Shown: piece after piece, positions 20,085 through 30,069 of the stretch
Numbering within the stretch: position 1 is the first letter of the stretch
Layout of the letters: every line of letters starts with the position of its first letter
Assembly: GCF_030410375.1 (NCBI RefSeq)
Contig: NZ_JAUHHE010000020.1
Coordinates: forward strand, 1 to 50,262
DNA length: 50,262 nt
Reading direction: 5' to 3'
DNA from: Zwartia vadi
GTDB lineage: Bacteria > Pseudomonadota > Gammaproteobacteria > Burkholderiales > Burkholderiaceae_B
Translations under genes and position numbers: made by a program
The notes under the pieces: generated by a model
Told to the model about the DNA's origin: nothing
Database searches by the model: none
The model's input: only the letters and a program-made list of their open reading frames with translations

Positions 20085-20891
20085 GTGTGGAACGAAGCCC
20101 GTACGATCAACCGACTCGCCAACACCCTTGCGGTGCTGGCAGTGCTGGCCATGCTGGCCGGGGGGATCTATTGGCTGATTCAACGACCACAGTTCGAATT
20201 GCAGGCGATCGAAATCGAACCTGCACCCAACACCACCTTGCACTATGTGACACCCGCCAGCGTTCAAAACGCGATTGCTGGTCATCTGACGGGCAATTTC
20301 TTTACGATCAATCTGGCCGACGCTCAGAGCGTCTTCGAAGACGTGCCTTGGGTACGCTCGGCCTCGGTGCGACGGATTTGGCCCAACGCCATCCGGGTCA
20401 CGATCGAGGAGCAGCAACCTCTCGCGCTCTGGAACGACAGCCAGATGATCAATACCTGGGGTCAAGTATTCACGGCGAACCAGGGCGAACTCGACGACGA
20501 TGTGAGCTTGCCGCAATTCGACGGACCGGAAGGCAAGGAAGGTTTGGTGGTCAATCGCTATGCCGAGCTCGAGCGCTGGTTTGCTCCCTTGGGCGTGACT
20601 GTTCGCAAACTTTCCCTCAGCGATCGCCTGGCTTGGCAAGTCACTCTTTCAAACGGGATGACGCTTGCGCTTGGACGCGATCCTGGTGCAGAGGCGCCGG
20701 ATCCTCAAGGCGGCATTCCCGGTGCGTTGCCTTTTGCGGCACGCATCCAGCGTTTTGTCCAAGCTTTACCTCAGGCCACACAGAAAATTGGAGATCGGGT
20801 GGTGACGCACGCCGATCTGCGCTATCCCAATGGCTTTGCGTTAACGCTTGCCGCCCTACCCGAAAACCCTCAACTCAAAAAGAAACGATAA
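20085..20891 (+). CDS. ftsQ: Cell division protein FtsQ
   Basis: FtsQ is a bitopic inner-membrane protein that scaffolds FtsB and FtsL in the divisome. The 268-residue product has a short cytoplasmic start, one transmembrane helix (about 12-30), a POTRA domain (FELQAIEIEP to RVTIEEQQPLALW) with the conserved VPWVRSASVRRIWPNAI, and a beta domain ending in DLRYPNGFAL. The start is GTG at 20085 with GGAG just upstream. It is 4 nt ahead of ftsA. Confidence 0.94.
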   Translation: MWNEARTINRLANTLAVLAVLAMLAGGIYWLIQRPQFELQAIEIEPAPNTTLHYVTPASVQNAIAGHLTGNFFTINLADAQSVFEDVPWVRSASVRRIWPNAIRVTIEEQQPLALWNDSQMINTWGQVFTANQGELDDDVSLPQFDGPEGKEGLVVNRYAELERWFAPLGVTVRKLSLSDRLAWQVTLSNGMTLALGRDPGAEAPDPQGGIPGALPFAARIQRFVQALPQATQKIGDRVVTHADLRYPNGFALTLAALPENPQLKKKR

Positions 20892-20895
20892 CGCT

Positions 20896-22122
20896 ATGAC
20901 CCGTGACATCAAGGATCTGATCGTCGCCCTCGATATCGGCACCAGTAAAGTGGTTGCTGTTGTTGCCGAGATCTTGCCCGAGGGACGTTTTGAAGTGCTT
21001 GGTCTTGGCCAGCATGAGTCCAGAGGCATGCGCAAAGGCGTTGTGGTCAATATCGAGACCACCGTCAATTCTATCCAGCGCGCCCTCGAAGAAGCTGAAC
21101 TCATGGCGGACTGCAAAATCCGCGATGTCTATACAGGTATCGCGGGCAGCCATATTCGCAGCTTTAACTCCAGTGGTATGGTCGCGGTGAAAGACAAAGA
21201 GGTGACCGCAACCGATGTCGCACGCGTGATTGAAACTGCGAAAGCAGTCAATATCCCGACCGATCAACAAGTGTTGCACGTACTGACGCAAGAGTTCATC
21301 GTGGATGGTCAGGAAGATATTCGCGAGCCGATTGGCATGAGCGGTCTGCGCCTTGAAGTCAAGGTTCACATCGTGACGGGCGCCGTGAGTGCGGCACAGA
21401 ATATTGTGAAATGCGTGCGTCGCTGCGGACTGGAAGTTCAGGACTTGATTTTGCAGCCTCTCGCTTCGAGTCTGGCATGTCTGACCGCTGACGAAAAAGA
21501 ACTGGGCGTTGTGCTGATTGATATCGGTGGCGGAACAACCGACGTGGCAATTTACACCGGTGGAGCGATTCGTCACACCGCCGTGCTGCCGATTGCCGGC
21601 GATCAAATCACCAGCGATATCGCAGCGATGTTGCGCACGCCGACCCCTGATGCAGAAGATATCAAGTTGCGTTTTGGTGTCGCTAAACAAGTTCTTGCCA
21701 GCCCCGATGAGGTGGTTGAAGTCCCAGGTCTGGGCGACCGTGGTCCCCGTCAGGTCAAGCGCCAGGCTCTTGGCGCCGTGATCGAACCGCGTGTGGAAGA
21801 ACTGTTTGGTTTGGTGCAGCAAGTGATTCGCGAATCCGGCTACGAGGACTTGTTGTCTTCGGGTGTGGTGCTGACAGGTGGCGCGTCGATGATGCCAGGC
21901 ATGGTCGAGTTGGCCGAAGATGTGTTTTTAAAACCCGTGCGTGTGGCAGTGCCTGATTACGATGGTAGTTTGGCCGATGTGATGCGCAGTCCGAGATTCT
22001 CGACTGTCATGGGTTTGTTGGGCGAGGCGCGCATGCAGCGCTTGCGCGGTCGCAAATTCACACAGCAGTCAGGAAGTTTCAAGGCCATTTTGGCGAGAAT
22101 GAAAGAGTGGTTTATGCAATGA
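20896..22122 (+). CDS. ftsA: Cell division protein FtsA
   Basis: FtsA is an actin-like ATPase that tethers FtsZ filaments to the membrane. The 408-residue protein starts DLIVALDIGTSKVVAVVAE (phosphate 1 loop), has the 1C domain, DIGGGTTDVAIYTGG (phosphate 2) and VVLTGGASMMPGM (adenosine loop). It ends in an amphipathic helix FKAILARMKEWFMQ, the membrane-targeting sequence. The ATG at 20896 is chosen; the frame runs upstream into ftsQ without FtsA similarity. Confidence 0.96.
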   Translation: MTRDIKDLIVALDIGTSKVVAVVAEILPEGRFEVLGLGQHESRGMRKGVVVNIETTVNSIQRALEEAELMADCKIRDVYTGIAGSHIRSFNSSGMVAVKDKEVTATDVARVIETAKAVNIPTDQQVLHVLTQEFIVDGQEDIREPIGMSGLRLEVKVHIVTGAVSAAQNIVKCVRRCGLEVQDLILQPLASSLACLTADEKELGVVLIDIGGGTTDVAIYTGGAIRHTAVLPIAGDQITSDIAAMLRTPTPDAEDIKLRFGVAKQVLASPDEVVEVPGLGDRGPRQVKRQALGAVIEPRVEELFGLVQQVIRESGYEDLLSSGVVLTGGASMMPGMVELAEDVFLKPVRVAVPDYDGSLADVMRSPRFSTVMGLLGEARMQRLRGRKFTQQSGSFKAILARMKEWFMQ

Positions 22123-22184
22123 ATTTGGGGTCTTCGGACGCCAAACAAGTCGCCAGCATGTTGCGAAGCGGCTTGAGGTAGAGA

Positions 22185-22229
22185 CGTTTCAAGCCCGGTG
22201 CGGACACCGTCGGCGCCGAGTTTGAAACG
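22185..22229 (+). promoter_or_regulatory. Long hairpin between ftsA and ftsZ
   Basis: CGTTTCAAGCCCGGTGCGG (22185-22203) can pair with 22211-22229, whose last eight bases TTGAAACG are the exact complement of the first eight. Over 19 positions there are two G-U pairs and about two mismatches, with a 7-nt loop. No T tract follows, so it is probably not a simple terminator. It lies 63 nt before the ftsZ start. Confidence 0.65.
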
Positions 22230-22291
22230 GTTTCTAAAAGTAGTTTGGGGAATTTAGAAACTTTTTAGTTTAAGACTTGAGGGAGTCAATC

Positions 22292-23449
22292 ATGATGTTT
22301 GAAATGTTAGATAACGCAAATAAAGGCACAGTGATCAAGGTCGTTGGTGTCGGTGGAGCGGGCGGCAATGCCGTCTCGCATATGATTCGTTCCGGTGTGC
22401 AGGGCGTGGATTTCATTTGTTGCAATACTGATGCGCAAGCATTGGCTGCCACAAATGCGCCTGTTCAGATTCGTCTGGGCCGCACCGGTTTGGGCGCGGG
22501 CGCCAAGCCTGACCAGGGACGTGCAGCTGCCGAGTTGGCACGCGAAGAAATTCGTTCGGCACTCAGTGGCGCGAACATGGTGTTCATTACCGCGGGTATG
22601 GGTGGTGGCACCGGTACAGGAGCAGGTCCGGTTGTGGCCGAAGTGGCCAAGGAACTGGGTATTTTGACCGTCGGCGTCGTCACCAAGCCTTTTTCTTTCG
22701 AAGGCGCCAAGCGCATGAAGATGTCGGAAGACGGCATCAACGAATTGTCAAAGTACGTGCATTCGCTGATCGTGGTGTTGAATGAAAACCTGTATGAGTT
22801 AATGGACGAAGACGCTACGCAGGCAGATTGCTTTAAAGCCGCGGACGATGTCTTGCACAATGCCTGCGCAGGCATTGCTGAAATCATCAACGTAGAGGGT
22901 AACGTCAACGTTGACTTTGAAGACGTCAAGACCATCATGGGTGAGCAAGGCCAGGCAATGCTCGGCACAGCGATGGCCTCCGGTCCGGATCGTGCCAAGA
23001 TTGCCGCAGAGCAAGCTGTCGCATGTCCGTTGCTTGAGGGCGTGAATCTGAATGGCGCGCGCGGCGTGCTGGTCAACATCACAGCGAGCAGCTCGCTGAA
23101 GATGAAAGAGACACGCGCCATCATGGATCACATCAGTGGTTTTGCCTCCCCTGAAGCCACAGTGATCTTTGGTACGGCTTATGACGACTCGATGGGCGAC
23201 AATCTGCGTGTGACTGTTGTGGCAACCGGTTTGGGACGTGCGCAGAGCCGCCCACAAATCGTACCTGAGCCCTTGGAGCTGCAGCGCACAGGCACTGACA
23301 ACATGCCAGTTGGCAACGGTCAGGACCTTGGCGTGCCTTCGGTGTTGCGCAATCCGCGTACGCAGGCGAGCGCACAAGTCCGTGCACTCGAAACGGCCGG
23401 AATGGAGCACTACGACATTCCCGCATTTTTGCGCCGCCAGGCAGATTAA
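22292..23449 (+). CDS. ftsZ: Cell division GTPase FtsZ
   Basis: FtsZ is the tubulin homologue that forms the Z ring. The 385-residue protein has IKVVGVGGAGGNAV, the tubulin signature GGGTGTGAGPVVAE (about 108), NVDFEDVKTIM with T7-loop residues, a variable linker, and the C-terminal peptide DIPAFLRRQAD that binds FtsA and ZipA. GAGGGAG at 22279-22285 is well placed for ATG 22292 or, alternatively, ATG 22295. Unlike most genes in the cluster it is preceded by a 169-nt structured spacer, which suggests separate control of FtsZ level. Confidence 0.97.
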   Translation: MMFEMLDNANKGTVIKVVGVGGAGGNAVSHMIRSGVQGVDFICCNTDAQALAATNAPVQIRLGRTGLGAGAKPDQGRAAAELAREEIRSALSGANMVFITAGMGGGTGTGAGPVVAEVAKELGILTVGVVTKPFSFEGAKRMKMSEDGINELSKYVHSLIVVLNENLYELMDEDATQADCFKAADDVLHNACAGIAEIINVEGNVNVDFEDVKTIMGEQGQAMLGTAMASGPDRAKIAAEQAVACPLLEGVNLNGARGVLVNITASSSLKMKETRAIMDHISGFASPEATVIFGTAYDDSMGDNLRVTVVATGLGRAQSRPQIVPEPLELQRTGTDNMPVGNGQDLGVPSVLRNPRTQASAQVRALETAGMEHYDIPAFLRRQAD

Positions 23450-23458
23450 TCAGTCAAA

Positions 23459-23569
23459 GAGGCTGGAAAGCCTCGTTCAAACGGGCAACTGAGTTGCCTG
23501 CGAAGAGCACTGACTGACTCCCTGTCCGGAAGCCTTCCATGAGGTTTCCGGGTTCGCATCCGGGCTTCC
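23459..23569 (+). promoter_or_regulatory. Three successive hairpins in the ftsZ-lpxC spacer
   Basis: GAGGCT-GGAA-AGCCTC (23459-23474) and GGCAAC-TGA-GTTGCC (23484-23498) are perfect 6-bp stems. GGAAGCC (23528-23534) pairs with GGCTTCC (23563-23569) and encloses a smaller CCGG stem. The first two follow the ftsZ stop directly. None has a T tract. They could end or stabilise the ftsZ message or form a leader for lpxC. Confidence 0.55.
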
Positions 23570-23602
23570 CCAGTCCGGGTGCGTTGTCGTCTCTAATTAC
23601 CA

Positions 23603-23630
23603 GTGCAATAAACACTAAAAGCGGTACAAT
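23603..23630 (+). promoter_or_regulatory. Possible lpxC promoter
   Basis: TACAAT at 23625-23630 is a good -10 hexamer about 33 nt before the lpxC start codon. The best -35 candidate, GTGCAA at 23603-23608, is poor. A separate lpxC promoter at this place is known in E. coli, which supports the idea only by analogy. Confidence 0.3.
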
Positions 23631-23662
23631 AGCCTAAGATTTCAAGGAATTAGCTCCGATAT

Positions 23663-24586
23663 ATGTTTCGTCAACGTACCCTTAAAAGCCTCGTCAAGAC
23701 CACTGGTGTCGGCCTGCATTCTGGCCGGCGCGTGGAGTTGACGCTGCGTCCCGCAGCACCGGATACAGGCATCGTATTTCACCGGGTGGATTTGCCCGAG
23801 GTGGTCGATATCCCTGCGCAAGCGGCGATGGTCAGAGACACGCGTATGGCTTCCGTGCTCGGAGAGGGTGTGGGTCGCGTTTCAACCGTCGAGCACTTGA
23901 TGTCTGCATTGGCCGGTTTGGGTATCGATAACCTGCATATTGACCTGACGGCCGAAGAAGTGCCGATCATGGACGGCAGCGCAGCGACCTTTATTTATTT
24001 GCTGCGCTCGGCTGGTATCGAGGAGCAGAATGCGCCCAAAAAGTTCTTGCGTGTGCTGAAAACTGTCGAGGTCAGCGAAGGTGAGGGAGATCAGGCCAAA
24101 TGGGCTCGACTCGAGCCTCATGACGGTTTCGCCCTCGCGTTTTCGATTGATTTTCGCCATCCGGCGATCAACTCGACTGCAAGTTTTGCTGAAATAGATT
24201 TCGCGACACAGTCCTACGTCAAAGAAATCGCGCGTGCCCGTACATTTGGTTTTGTTAACGAAGTAGAAGCCTTGCGCTCCATGGGGTTAGCCCGGGGCGG
24301 AAGTCTGGATAACGCAATCGTGATGGATGAATACCGTGTGTTGAACACAGACGGTTTGCGTTACGACGACGAGTTTGTGAAACACAAAATACTCGATGCC
24401 GTTGGCGATTTGTACCTGATTGGCAAGCCTTTGGTTGCGCGCTATGTGGCGTGCAAATCAGGCCATGCACTCAATAATCAACTCGCTCTGAGCTTGCTGG
24501 CCCAACCAGACGCTTGGGAAATTGTCACGTATGGTTCTCAGTCTGAGGCCCCTGCTGCGTTTCGTCAGGAGTGGAAGCTGGCGTAG
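23663..24586 (+). CDS. lpxC: UDP-3-O-acyl-N-acetylglucosamine deacetylase LpxC
   Basis: LpxC is the zinc enzyme of the committed step of lipid A synthesis. The 307-residue protein begins [21 protein letters not shown]. Zinc ligands are His in [12 protein letters not shown] (about 77), and His and Asp in [11 protein letters not shown] (about 240-244). The general-base Glu lies in [11 protein letters not shown] and a further catalytic His in [10 protein letters not shown] (about 268). It ends the dcw cluster; its last 62 bp overlap the reverse-strand dciA gene. Confidence 0.97.
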   Translation: MFRQRTLKSLVKTTGVGLHSGRRVELTLRPAAPDTGIVFHRVDLPEVVDIPAQAAMVRDTRMASVLGEGVGRVSTVEHLMSALAGLGIDNLHIDLTAEEVPIMDGSAATFIYLLRSAGIEEQNAPKKFLRVLKTVEVSEGEGDQAKWARLEPHDGFALAFSIDFRHPAINSTASFAEIDFATQSYVKEIARARTFGFVNEVEALRSMGLARGGSLDNAIVMDEYRVLNTDGLRYDDEFVKHKILDAVGDLYLIGKPLVARYVACKSGHALNNQLALSLLAQPDAWEIVTYGSQSEAPAAFRQEWKLA

Positions 24587-25070
24587 TTGTGTTGCCTTGA
24601 TGGTGTCTGAGCAGTTTGGCCACGGCATCTGCAAGCGGCCCCGGACGCAATGATGTCTGCAGCTTTTCAAACGCTTTCAGGTCGTTTTGATCAAGTGTTC
24701 GCGCCTCTCTTGGCGGTTTGACCACCTCTGGCAGTCCAAGTCCACCTTGGACCTTTAGTTTGATCTCTGCGATGTTCCAGCCAGCTGTTTGCATGTGTGT
24801 TGTCACACGCGGGGCTAATTGACGGAACTTTGCAGCAAATGCAGCACTCGAAACCATGAGCGTCAGGACTTGGTTTTCGAGCTTAACGACTTCGAAAGCA
24901 CTGCGCATATTGATTGGTAGCGCACTGACTACGGCACTACGCATTTTTAGATGCATTTGAGCAGTCGCCAGTACATTGGCTGACTGCGAGTCGTGACCCA
25001 GCCACCCAATTAAATGGGTGCTGCCAGATTGCCCAGATGTGCGCGATCGGCGAGGAGGGGGAGCGACCAT
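24525..25070 (-). CDS. dciA: DUF721/DciA-family protein
   Basis: This 181-residue protein lies where DUF721 proteins usually lie, between lpxC and secA. DciA is the ancestral loader of the replicative helicase DnaB in bacteria that lack DnaC. The domain is at residues about 20-110: [48 protein letters not shown], and [10 protein letters not shown], a KH-like fold. The C-terminus is polar and low in complexity ([14 protein letters not shown]), and the part encoded inside the lpxC overlap belongs to it. No clear ribosome binding site precedes ATG 25070. The family call rests on pattern and position. Confidence 0.8.
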   Translation of the reverse strand: MVAPPPRRSRTSGQSGSTHLIGWLGHDSQSANVLATAQMHLKMRSAVVSALPINMRSAFEVVKLENQVLTLMVSSAAFAAKFRQLAPRVTTHMQTAGWNIAEIKLKVQGGLGLPEVVKPPREARTLDQNDLKAFEKLQTSLRPGPLADAVAKLLRHHQGNTTTPASTPDETQQGPQTENHT

Positions 25071-25087
25071 AGGTAAAGGATTGTCAG

Positions 25088-26077
25088 ATGAAGTTAGTGA
25101 TTATGCCTTCGAGGCAGGGGAAGTATGCGCCCATCACGGTAAGTGTAAGCCGACTGATCCTGATCGTTGGTCTTTTACTCGTGGGGGCACTCGTTGCGGG
25201 TGCGGCACTCCAGAGGCTGGTATGGACAGTGCAGCCCCACAATCAACCGTTGCAAGCTTTGGCGCCTACTACCACGGCGTCTTCAGTGTCAGATGCACAG
25301 GCTATGCGTGCGCTCGCCGCCAAGGTGGGTGAGCTACAAGCAACAGTAGCGCGACTCGATGGCTTGGGTCAGCGTGTCGCCAAAGTCGCCGGACTACCCG
25401 ATAAAGATGTCACCATCGTGCCTGAGTTGCCCGAGGCTACCGTTGTGCTCGACGACCTCTGGGTGCCCGCAACAGACTCAAACACACCGCCTTTGGCGCA
25501 ACTCGAGGGTGAGCTGGGCTGGCTGCAAAAAAATCTCTCCAGGCAGGGAGATTACTTGTCCTTGCTGGATATGGCTGTCACGCAACAGAAAGCGACAGTT
25601 GCGCGTTTACCTACCGCGATGCCGATCGAGTCCTACCCATATCTCAGTTCCTCTTACGGCTGGCGTCGCAATCCCTTTAACGGCCAGATGAGCATGCATG
25701 AGGGGCTGGACTTTAGCGCCCCGGATGGCACGCCGATCCGTTCGGCAGCTGGCGGGGTGGTCAGAACGGTTACTGTGCACCGTGGCTACGGGAATATGGT
25801 GGAAATTGATCATGGCGAAGGCTTGATGACCCGTTATGCGCACGCAAAAAGTATTTTGGTGAAGGAGGGTGAGGTGGTCACGCGGGGGCAGCTGATTGCC
25901 CGCGTAGGTTCAACAGGCCTATCGACCGGACCCCATCTGCATTTTGAGGTCAGGCAGGACGACAAACCCCTCGATCCGCGCGCATTTTTGGCTGGACAGC
26001 CAATTCCCACCCCTGTTGCGAGTGCAAGACCCGTTACAGGGTCATCCTCGATTACATGGCGGCCACGCGTGCGTTAA
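25088..26077 (+). CDS. M23-family (LytM) metallopeptidase, membrane-anchored
   Basis: This 329-residue protein has an N-terminal transmembrane segment (about 20-42), a stalk with helical segments (about 65-175), and a C-terminal M23 domain (about 190-310). Zinc-binding motifs HEGLDFSAPDGTPI (HxxxD) and PHLHFEV (HxH) are intact, so an active peptidoglycan endopeptidase in the periplasm is likely. It may act in septum splitting or envelope remodelling; that is inference. AAAGGA lies 7 nt before ATG 25088. It is divergent from dciA by 17 nt and lies just upstream of secA, where E. coli instead has secM. Confidence 0.9.
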   Translation: MKLVIMPSRQGKYAPITVSVSRLILIVGLLLVGALVAGAALQRLVWTVQPHNQPLQALAPTTTASSVSDAQAMRALAAKVGELQATVARLDGLGQRVAKVAGLPDKDVTIVPELPEATVVLDDLWVPATDSNTPPLAQLEGELGWLQKNLSRQGDYLSLLDMAVTQQKATVARLPTAMPIESYPYLSSSYGWRRNPFNGQMSMHEGLDFSAPDGTPIRSAAGGVVRTVTVHRGYGNMVEIDHGEGLMTRYAHAKSILVKEGEVVTRGQLIARVGSTGLSTGPHLHFEVRQDDKPLDPRAFLAGQPIPTPVASARPVTGSSSITWRPRVR

Positions 26078-26124
26078 ACTCAATGGCTTATTCGGCAAAT
26101 ATTGCCCTAACAATTTCTTAGCTG

Positions 26125-26144
26125 GACGCGCGTTCTGACGCGTC
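26125..26144 (+). promoter_or_regulatory. Short hairpin in the secA leader
   Basis: GACGCG (26125-26130) and CGCGTC (26139-26144) form a 6-bp GC stem around an 8-nt loop, 22 nt before the secA start codon. No T tract follows. No SecM-like arrest peptide is visible upstream, so any control of secA must differ from E. coli. Confidence 0.4.
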
Positions 26145-26166
26145 GGTCCGAACAGGTTCTAAACGC

Positions 26167-28926
26167 ATGTTTTCTTTGCTTAAAAAAATCTTCGGTAGCC
26201 GTAACGATCGCACGCTCAAACAGTTGAAACGACAGGTTGAGCAAATCAATGCGCTAGAGCCTCAGATGCAGGCTTTGTCAGACGCTGAGTTGCGTGCCAA
26301 AACTGATGCTTTCCGCGAGCGCATCAAGTCCGGTACTTCCCTTGATGCGTTGTTACCCGAAGCTTTTGCAGTGGTTCGCGAGGCTAGCGTGCGCGTATTC
26401 GGGATGCGACACTTCGATGTCCAGTTGATCGGTGGCATGGTCTTGCACAGCGGCAAAATCGCCGAGATGCGTACCGGTGAAGGCAAGACCTTGATGGCGA
26501 CTTTGCCTGTCTATTTGAATGCGTTGACCGAGCGCGGCGTGCACGTGGTGACAGTGAACGATTACCTCGCACGTCGCGATGCGGGCTGGATGGGGCGTCT
26601 CTATAACTTCCTCGGATTGTCCGTCGGTGTGGTGGTGCCACAGCAAAGCAACGAAGAGAAAATTTCAGCCTATCGTGCCGATATTACTTACGGTACGAAC
26701 AATGAATTTGGCTTTGATTATCTGCGTGACAACATGGAACATCGCGCCGAAGATCGTCGACAGCGTGGCTTGGTCTTTGCCATCGTTGACGAAGTGGACT
26801 CGATCTTGATCGACGAGGCTCGGACGCCTTTGATTATTTCCGGTCAGGCCGAAGACCACACTGAAATGTACATGCGCGTCAACGTCGTTCCCGCGATGTT
26901 GCAACGTATGGCCTCAGAGCCTAAACCTCAAGAGCCCGAACCGGAAGGTCATTTCTGGGTCGATGAAAAAAATCATCAAGTTTATTTATCAGAGTCTGGA
27001 CACGAGCGCTCAGAGGAAATCCTGACGGAGCTCGGACTGTTGCCGGCTGGCCAGTCTCTCTATGAGGCGCGCAATATCACACTGATGCATCACCTGATGG
27101 CGGCTTTGCGCGCGCACAATCTTTTTCATCGTGATCAGCACTATGTGGTGCAAGAAGGTGAGGTGGTCATTGTTGATGAGTTCACCGGACGCTTGATGTC
27201 AGGTCGCCGTTGGTCCGATGGCTTGCATCAGGCGGTTGAGGCCAAAGAAGGCGTGGCGATTCAAAACGAAAATCAGACCATGGCGTCGATTACGTTTCAA
27301 AACTATTTCCGGATGTATGAAAAGCTTGGCGGTATGACGGGTACGGCCGATACAGAAGCCTACGAGTTTCAAGAAATCTATGGTCTTGAAACGGTGATCG
27401 TTCCAACCAATCGGCCGATGATACGCGCCGACCAGAACGATCAGATTTTCAAAACAGCCACTGAAAAATTCAATGCCATTCTTGCGGATATCCGCGATTG
27501 CCAAGAGCGTGGACAGCCTGTGCTGGTCGGCACAACCAGCATTGAAAACTCGGAGTTGTTGTCTGGTTTACTGACCAAAGCAGGTTTGCGTCACGAGGTG
27601 TTGAACGCTAAACAACATGCTCGCGAAGCGGAGATCGTGGCTCAGGCAGGTAAGCCTGGCCATATTACGATTGCGACCAACATGGCAGGTCGGGGTACCG
27701 ACATTGTGCTCGGTGGCAGCATCGAGAAACTCATCGAGAACGTTCGTGAAAACGAAGCATTAAGCGAAACGGAGAAAACAGCGCAGATTGAAGCGATTCG
27801 TGCCCAGTGGCTGCCGCTGAACGCGCAGGTCAAAGCGGCTGGAGGCTTGCGCATTATTGGTACTGAGCGTCATGAGTCCCGACGGATTGATAACCAACTG
27901 CGTGGTCGTGCCGGCCGCCAGGGCGATCCTGGCTCCTCGCGTTTCTATTTGTCTCTTGAAGACCCCTTGATGCGTATTTTTGCGGGCGATCGCGTGCGCG
28001 CCATCATGGAGCGCCTGAAACTTCCTGAGGGCGAGCCCATTGAGGCAGGTATGGTGTCGCGTTCGATTGAGACGGCTCAGCGCAAAGTCGAGGGCCGGAA
28101 TTTTGACGTGCGTAAACAGTTGCTTGAGTACGATGATGTCTCCAACGATCAGCGCAAGGTTCTTTACGCGCAGCGTAACGAGGTGCTCGAGTCACCATCG
28201 ATTGCGGAAACGATTAACAATCTTCGCAACGGCACCTTTACGGATTTAGTGGCTAAATATGTTCCTGCAGGCTCTGTCGAAGAGCAGTGGGACATTGATG
28301 CCTTGCAAATGGCTCTTGAGTCTGACTGGCAAATTCAGGTGCCACTCAAGGATATGTTGCGGGAATCAAAAAGCATTTCCGAAGAAGACATTCTCGAAGC
28401 CGTCCTGCAGGCAGCGCAAGCCTCATATCAGCAGAAAGTCGAAGCGGTGGGCGCGGAGTCCTGGTCAGGGTTTGAGCGCTCGATCATGTTGCAAGTCATC
28501 GATACGCAATGGCGCGAACATCTCTCCGCCTTGGATCACTTGCGTCAGGGAATTCATTTGCGTGGTTACGCACAAAAGAATCCCAAGCAGGAATACAAAC
28601 GCGAAGCCTTCGAGCTGTTTTCAGGCATGCTCGATCGTGTGCGTGATGATGTGATGAAAGTGTTGATGACTGTTCGCATTCAGACACAAGAGGAAGTCGA
28701 ACAGGCTGAGCTCGAAGCCGCGCGTGCTGCGCAGATGCAAAATGTCCAATATCAGCACACTGATTACGATGAAAGTGTTCCTGAGGAAAATCAACCCTCG
28801 CGCAAAGCCGTTGCCGAAGAACATCCCGGAACGCTGCGTAACGCTGCACCCAAAATTGGTCGTAACGATCCATGCCCATGCGGGAGCGGTAAAAAGTACA
28901 AGCACTGCCACGGTCAGTTGACCTGA
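26167..28926 (+). CDS. secA: Preprotein translocase ATPase SecA
   Basis: SecA drives secretory proteins through SecYEG. The 919-residue protein has Walker [10 protein letters not shown] (about 101), Walker [19 protein letters not shown] (about 207), [10 protein letters not shown] and [23 protein letters not shown] of the second helicase domain, and the helical scaffold region. It ends in the zinc-binding [16 protein letters not shown] tail that contacts SecB and lipid. Length is typical. The 89-nt gap from the M23 gene suggests its own or a shared transcript. Confidence 0.97.
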   Translation: MFSLLKKIFGSRNDRTLKQLKRQVEQINALEPQMQALSDAELRAKTDAFRERIKSGTSLDALLPEAFAVVREASVRVFGMRHFDVQLIGGMVLHSGKIAEMRTGEGKTLMATLPVYLNALTERGVHVVTVNDYLARRDAGWMGRLYNFLGLSVGVVVPQQSNEEKISAYRADITYGTNNEFGFDYLRDNMEHRAEDRRQRGLVFAIVDEVDSILIDEARTPLIISGQAEDHTEMYMRVNVVPAMLQRMASEPKPQEPEPEGHFWVDEKNHQVYLSESGHERSEEILTELGLLPAGQSLYEARNITLMHHLMAALRAHNLFHRDQHYVVQEGEVVIVDEFTGRLMSGRRWSDGLHQAVEAKEGVAIQNENQTMASITFQNYFRMYEKLGGMTGTADTEAYEFQEIYGLETVIVPTNRPMIRADQNDQIFKTATEKFNAILADIRDCQERGQPVLVGTTSIENSELLSGLLTKAGLRHEVLNAKQHAREAEIVAQAGKPGHITIATNMAGRGTDIVLGGSIEKLIENVRENEALSETEKTAQIEAIRAQWLPLNAQVKAAGGLRIIGTERHESRRIDNQLRGRAGRQGDPGSSRFYLSLEDPLMRIFAGDRVRAIMERLKLPEGEPIEAGMVSRSIETAQRKVEGRNFDVRKQLLEYDDVSNDQRKVLYAQRNEVLESPSIAETINNLRNGTFTDLVAKYVPAGSVEEQWDIDALQMALESDWQIQVPLKDMLRESKSISEEDILEAVLQAAQASYQQKVEAVGAESWSGFERSIMLQVIDTQWREHLSALDHLRQGIHLRGYAQKNPKQEYKREAFELFSGMLDRVRDDVMKVLMTVRIQTQEEVEQAELEAARAAQMQNVQYQHTDYDESVPEENQPSRKAVAEEHPGTLRNAAPKIGRNDPCPCGSGKKYKHCHGQLT

Positions 28927-28974
28927 TTCCTACACGATTTCCACCGACAGATTTCAATCCCAGGGTGAGTATTG

Positions 28975-30030
28975 ATGCAGCATGATCTGACACGCAACAC
29001 TCTGGCGGCCATTTTGGTTGTGGGTCTGATCGCACTCTGCTTTTGGGTGCTGAGGCCTTTCTTGGCCGCATCCGTCTGGGCCACGATGATCGTGGTGGCG
29101 ACCTGGCCCTGGTTGAAAGGGCTCGAGCGTGCCTTTGGTAATCGTCGAGCCCCTGCGGTGTTTGTGATGACGCTTGGGATGCTGCTGCTTCTGGTGTTGC
29201 CCTTGTGGTGGGCGATCAGCACGATTGCAGAACGCTCTCACGATCTGATGAGCTTCGGGCAGGGCTTGGTCAGCAAAGGAGTCCCTGCGCCGCCAGACTG
29301 GGTCAAGAGCATCCCTTTGATTGGTGAAAAAATTTCTGATTTCTGGTTAAAGCTGAGCTCGGGCGGTTTTAATAGTTTTGTGGAGTATCTGACGCCATAC
29401 GCCAGCTCTACGGGTAAATGGCTACTCTCGCAGTTTGGTGGCATTGGCGGAATGCTATTGCAATTTTTCCTGGTCGTCTTGATAGCCGCGATTTTTTATA
29501 GTTCCGGTGAAGAGGCCGCAAAGATGGTGCGTCGTCTGGGGCGCCGCTTGGCGGGTGATCGCGGCGAGGGATCGATCGTGCTGGCGGGACAGGCGATTCG
29601 TGCGGTTGCGCTGGGAGTCGGCGTGACAGCTGTTTTGCAGACGAGCTTGGGTGGTTTGGGTCTGGTGATTGCTGGCGTTCCGTTTGCTGCGGTGTTGTCC
29701 GCGCTCATGCTGATGTTGTGTATTGCGCAGGCAGGCCCAAGTCTGGTGATGTTTCCCGCTGTTGCGTGGATGTATTGGCAAGGTGACAACAGCTGGGCGA
29801 CCTTTTTGTTGGTCTGGAGCATCGTCGTCAGCACGATGGATAATTTCGTGCGACCCATGTTGATTAAGCGGGGGGCGGATTTGCCGCTTTTATTGATCTT
29901 TGTGGGCGTGATTGGCGGTTTGCTCAGTTTTGGGCTGATTGGGATCTTTGTTGGTCCCGTCGCGTTGGCCGTGACCTACACCCTTGCGCAGGCCTGGGTC
30001 TCCGAGATTCCTGAAGACCAGTCCTCTTAA
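28975..30030 (+). CDS. AI-2E family transporter (YdiK-like permease)
   Basis: This 351-residue protein has about eight hydrophobic segments and the features of the AI-2E transporter (PerM/YdiK) family: an N-terminal FWVLRPFLAASVWATMIVVATWP, a soluble stretch at about 90-150, and a C-terminal DNFVRPMLIKRGADLPLLLIFVGVIGG followed by GLIGIFVGPVALAV. Members export varied small molecules; the substrate here is unknown. ATG 28975 is preferred over TTG 28972, with AGGGTGAG upstream. It ends 39 nt from the convergent Lrp gene. Confidence 0.88.
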   Translation: MQHDLTRNTLAAILVVGLIALCFWVLRPFLAASVWATMIVVATWPWLKGLERAFGNRRAPAVFVMTLGMLLLLVLPLWWAISTIAERSHDLMSFGQGLVSKGVPAPPDWVKSIPLIGEKISDFWLKLSSGGFNSFVEYLTPYASSTGKWLLSQFGGIGGMLLQFFLVVLIAAIFYSSGEEAAKMVRRLGRRLAGDRGEGSIVLAGQAIRAVALGVGVTAVLQTSLGGLGLVIAGVPFAAVLSALMLMLCIAQAGPSLVMFPAVAWMYWQGDNSWATFLLVWSIVVSTMDNFVRPMLIKRGADLPLLLIFVGVIGGLLSFGLIGIFVGPVALAVTYTLAQAWVSEIPEDQSS

Positions 30031-30069
30031 CACGCCATGCGAGCGGCAGGGTTTGCGCTGGTTGGGGAT

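Noticed and set aside
20875..21822. Reverse-strand open frame of about 315 codons over ftsA
   Set aside because: Antisense to conserved FtsA motifs; His/Asn/Thr-rich shadow of biased codons.
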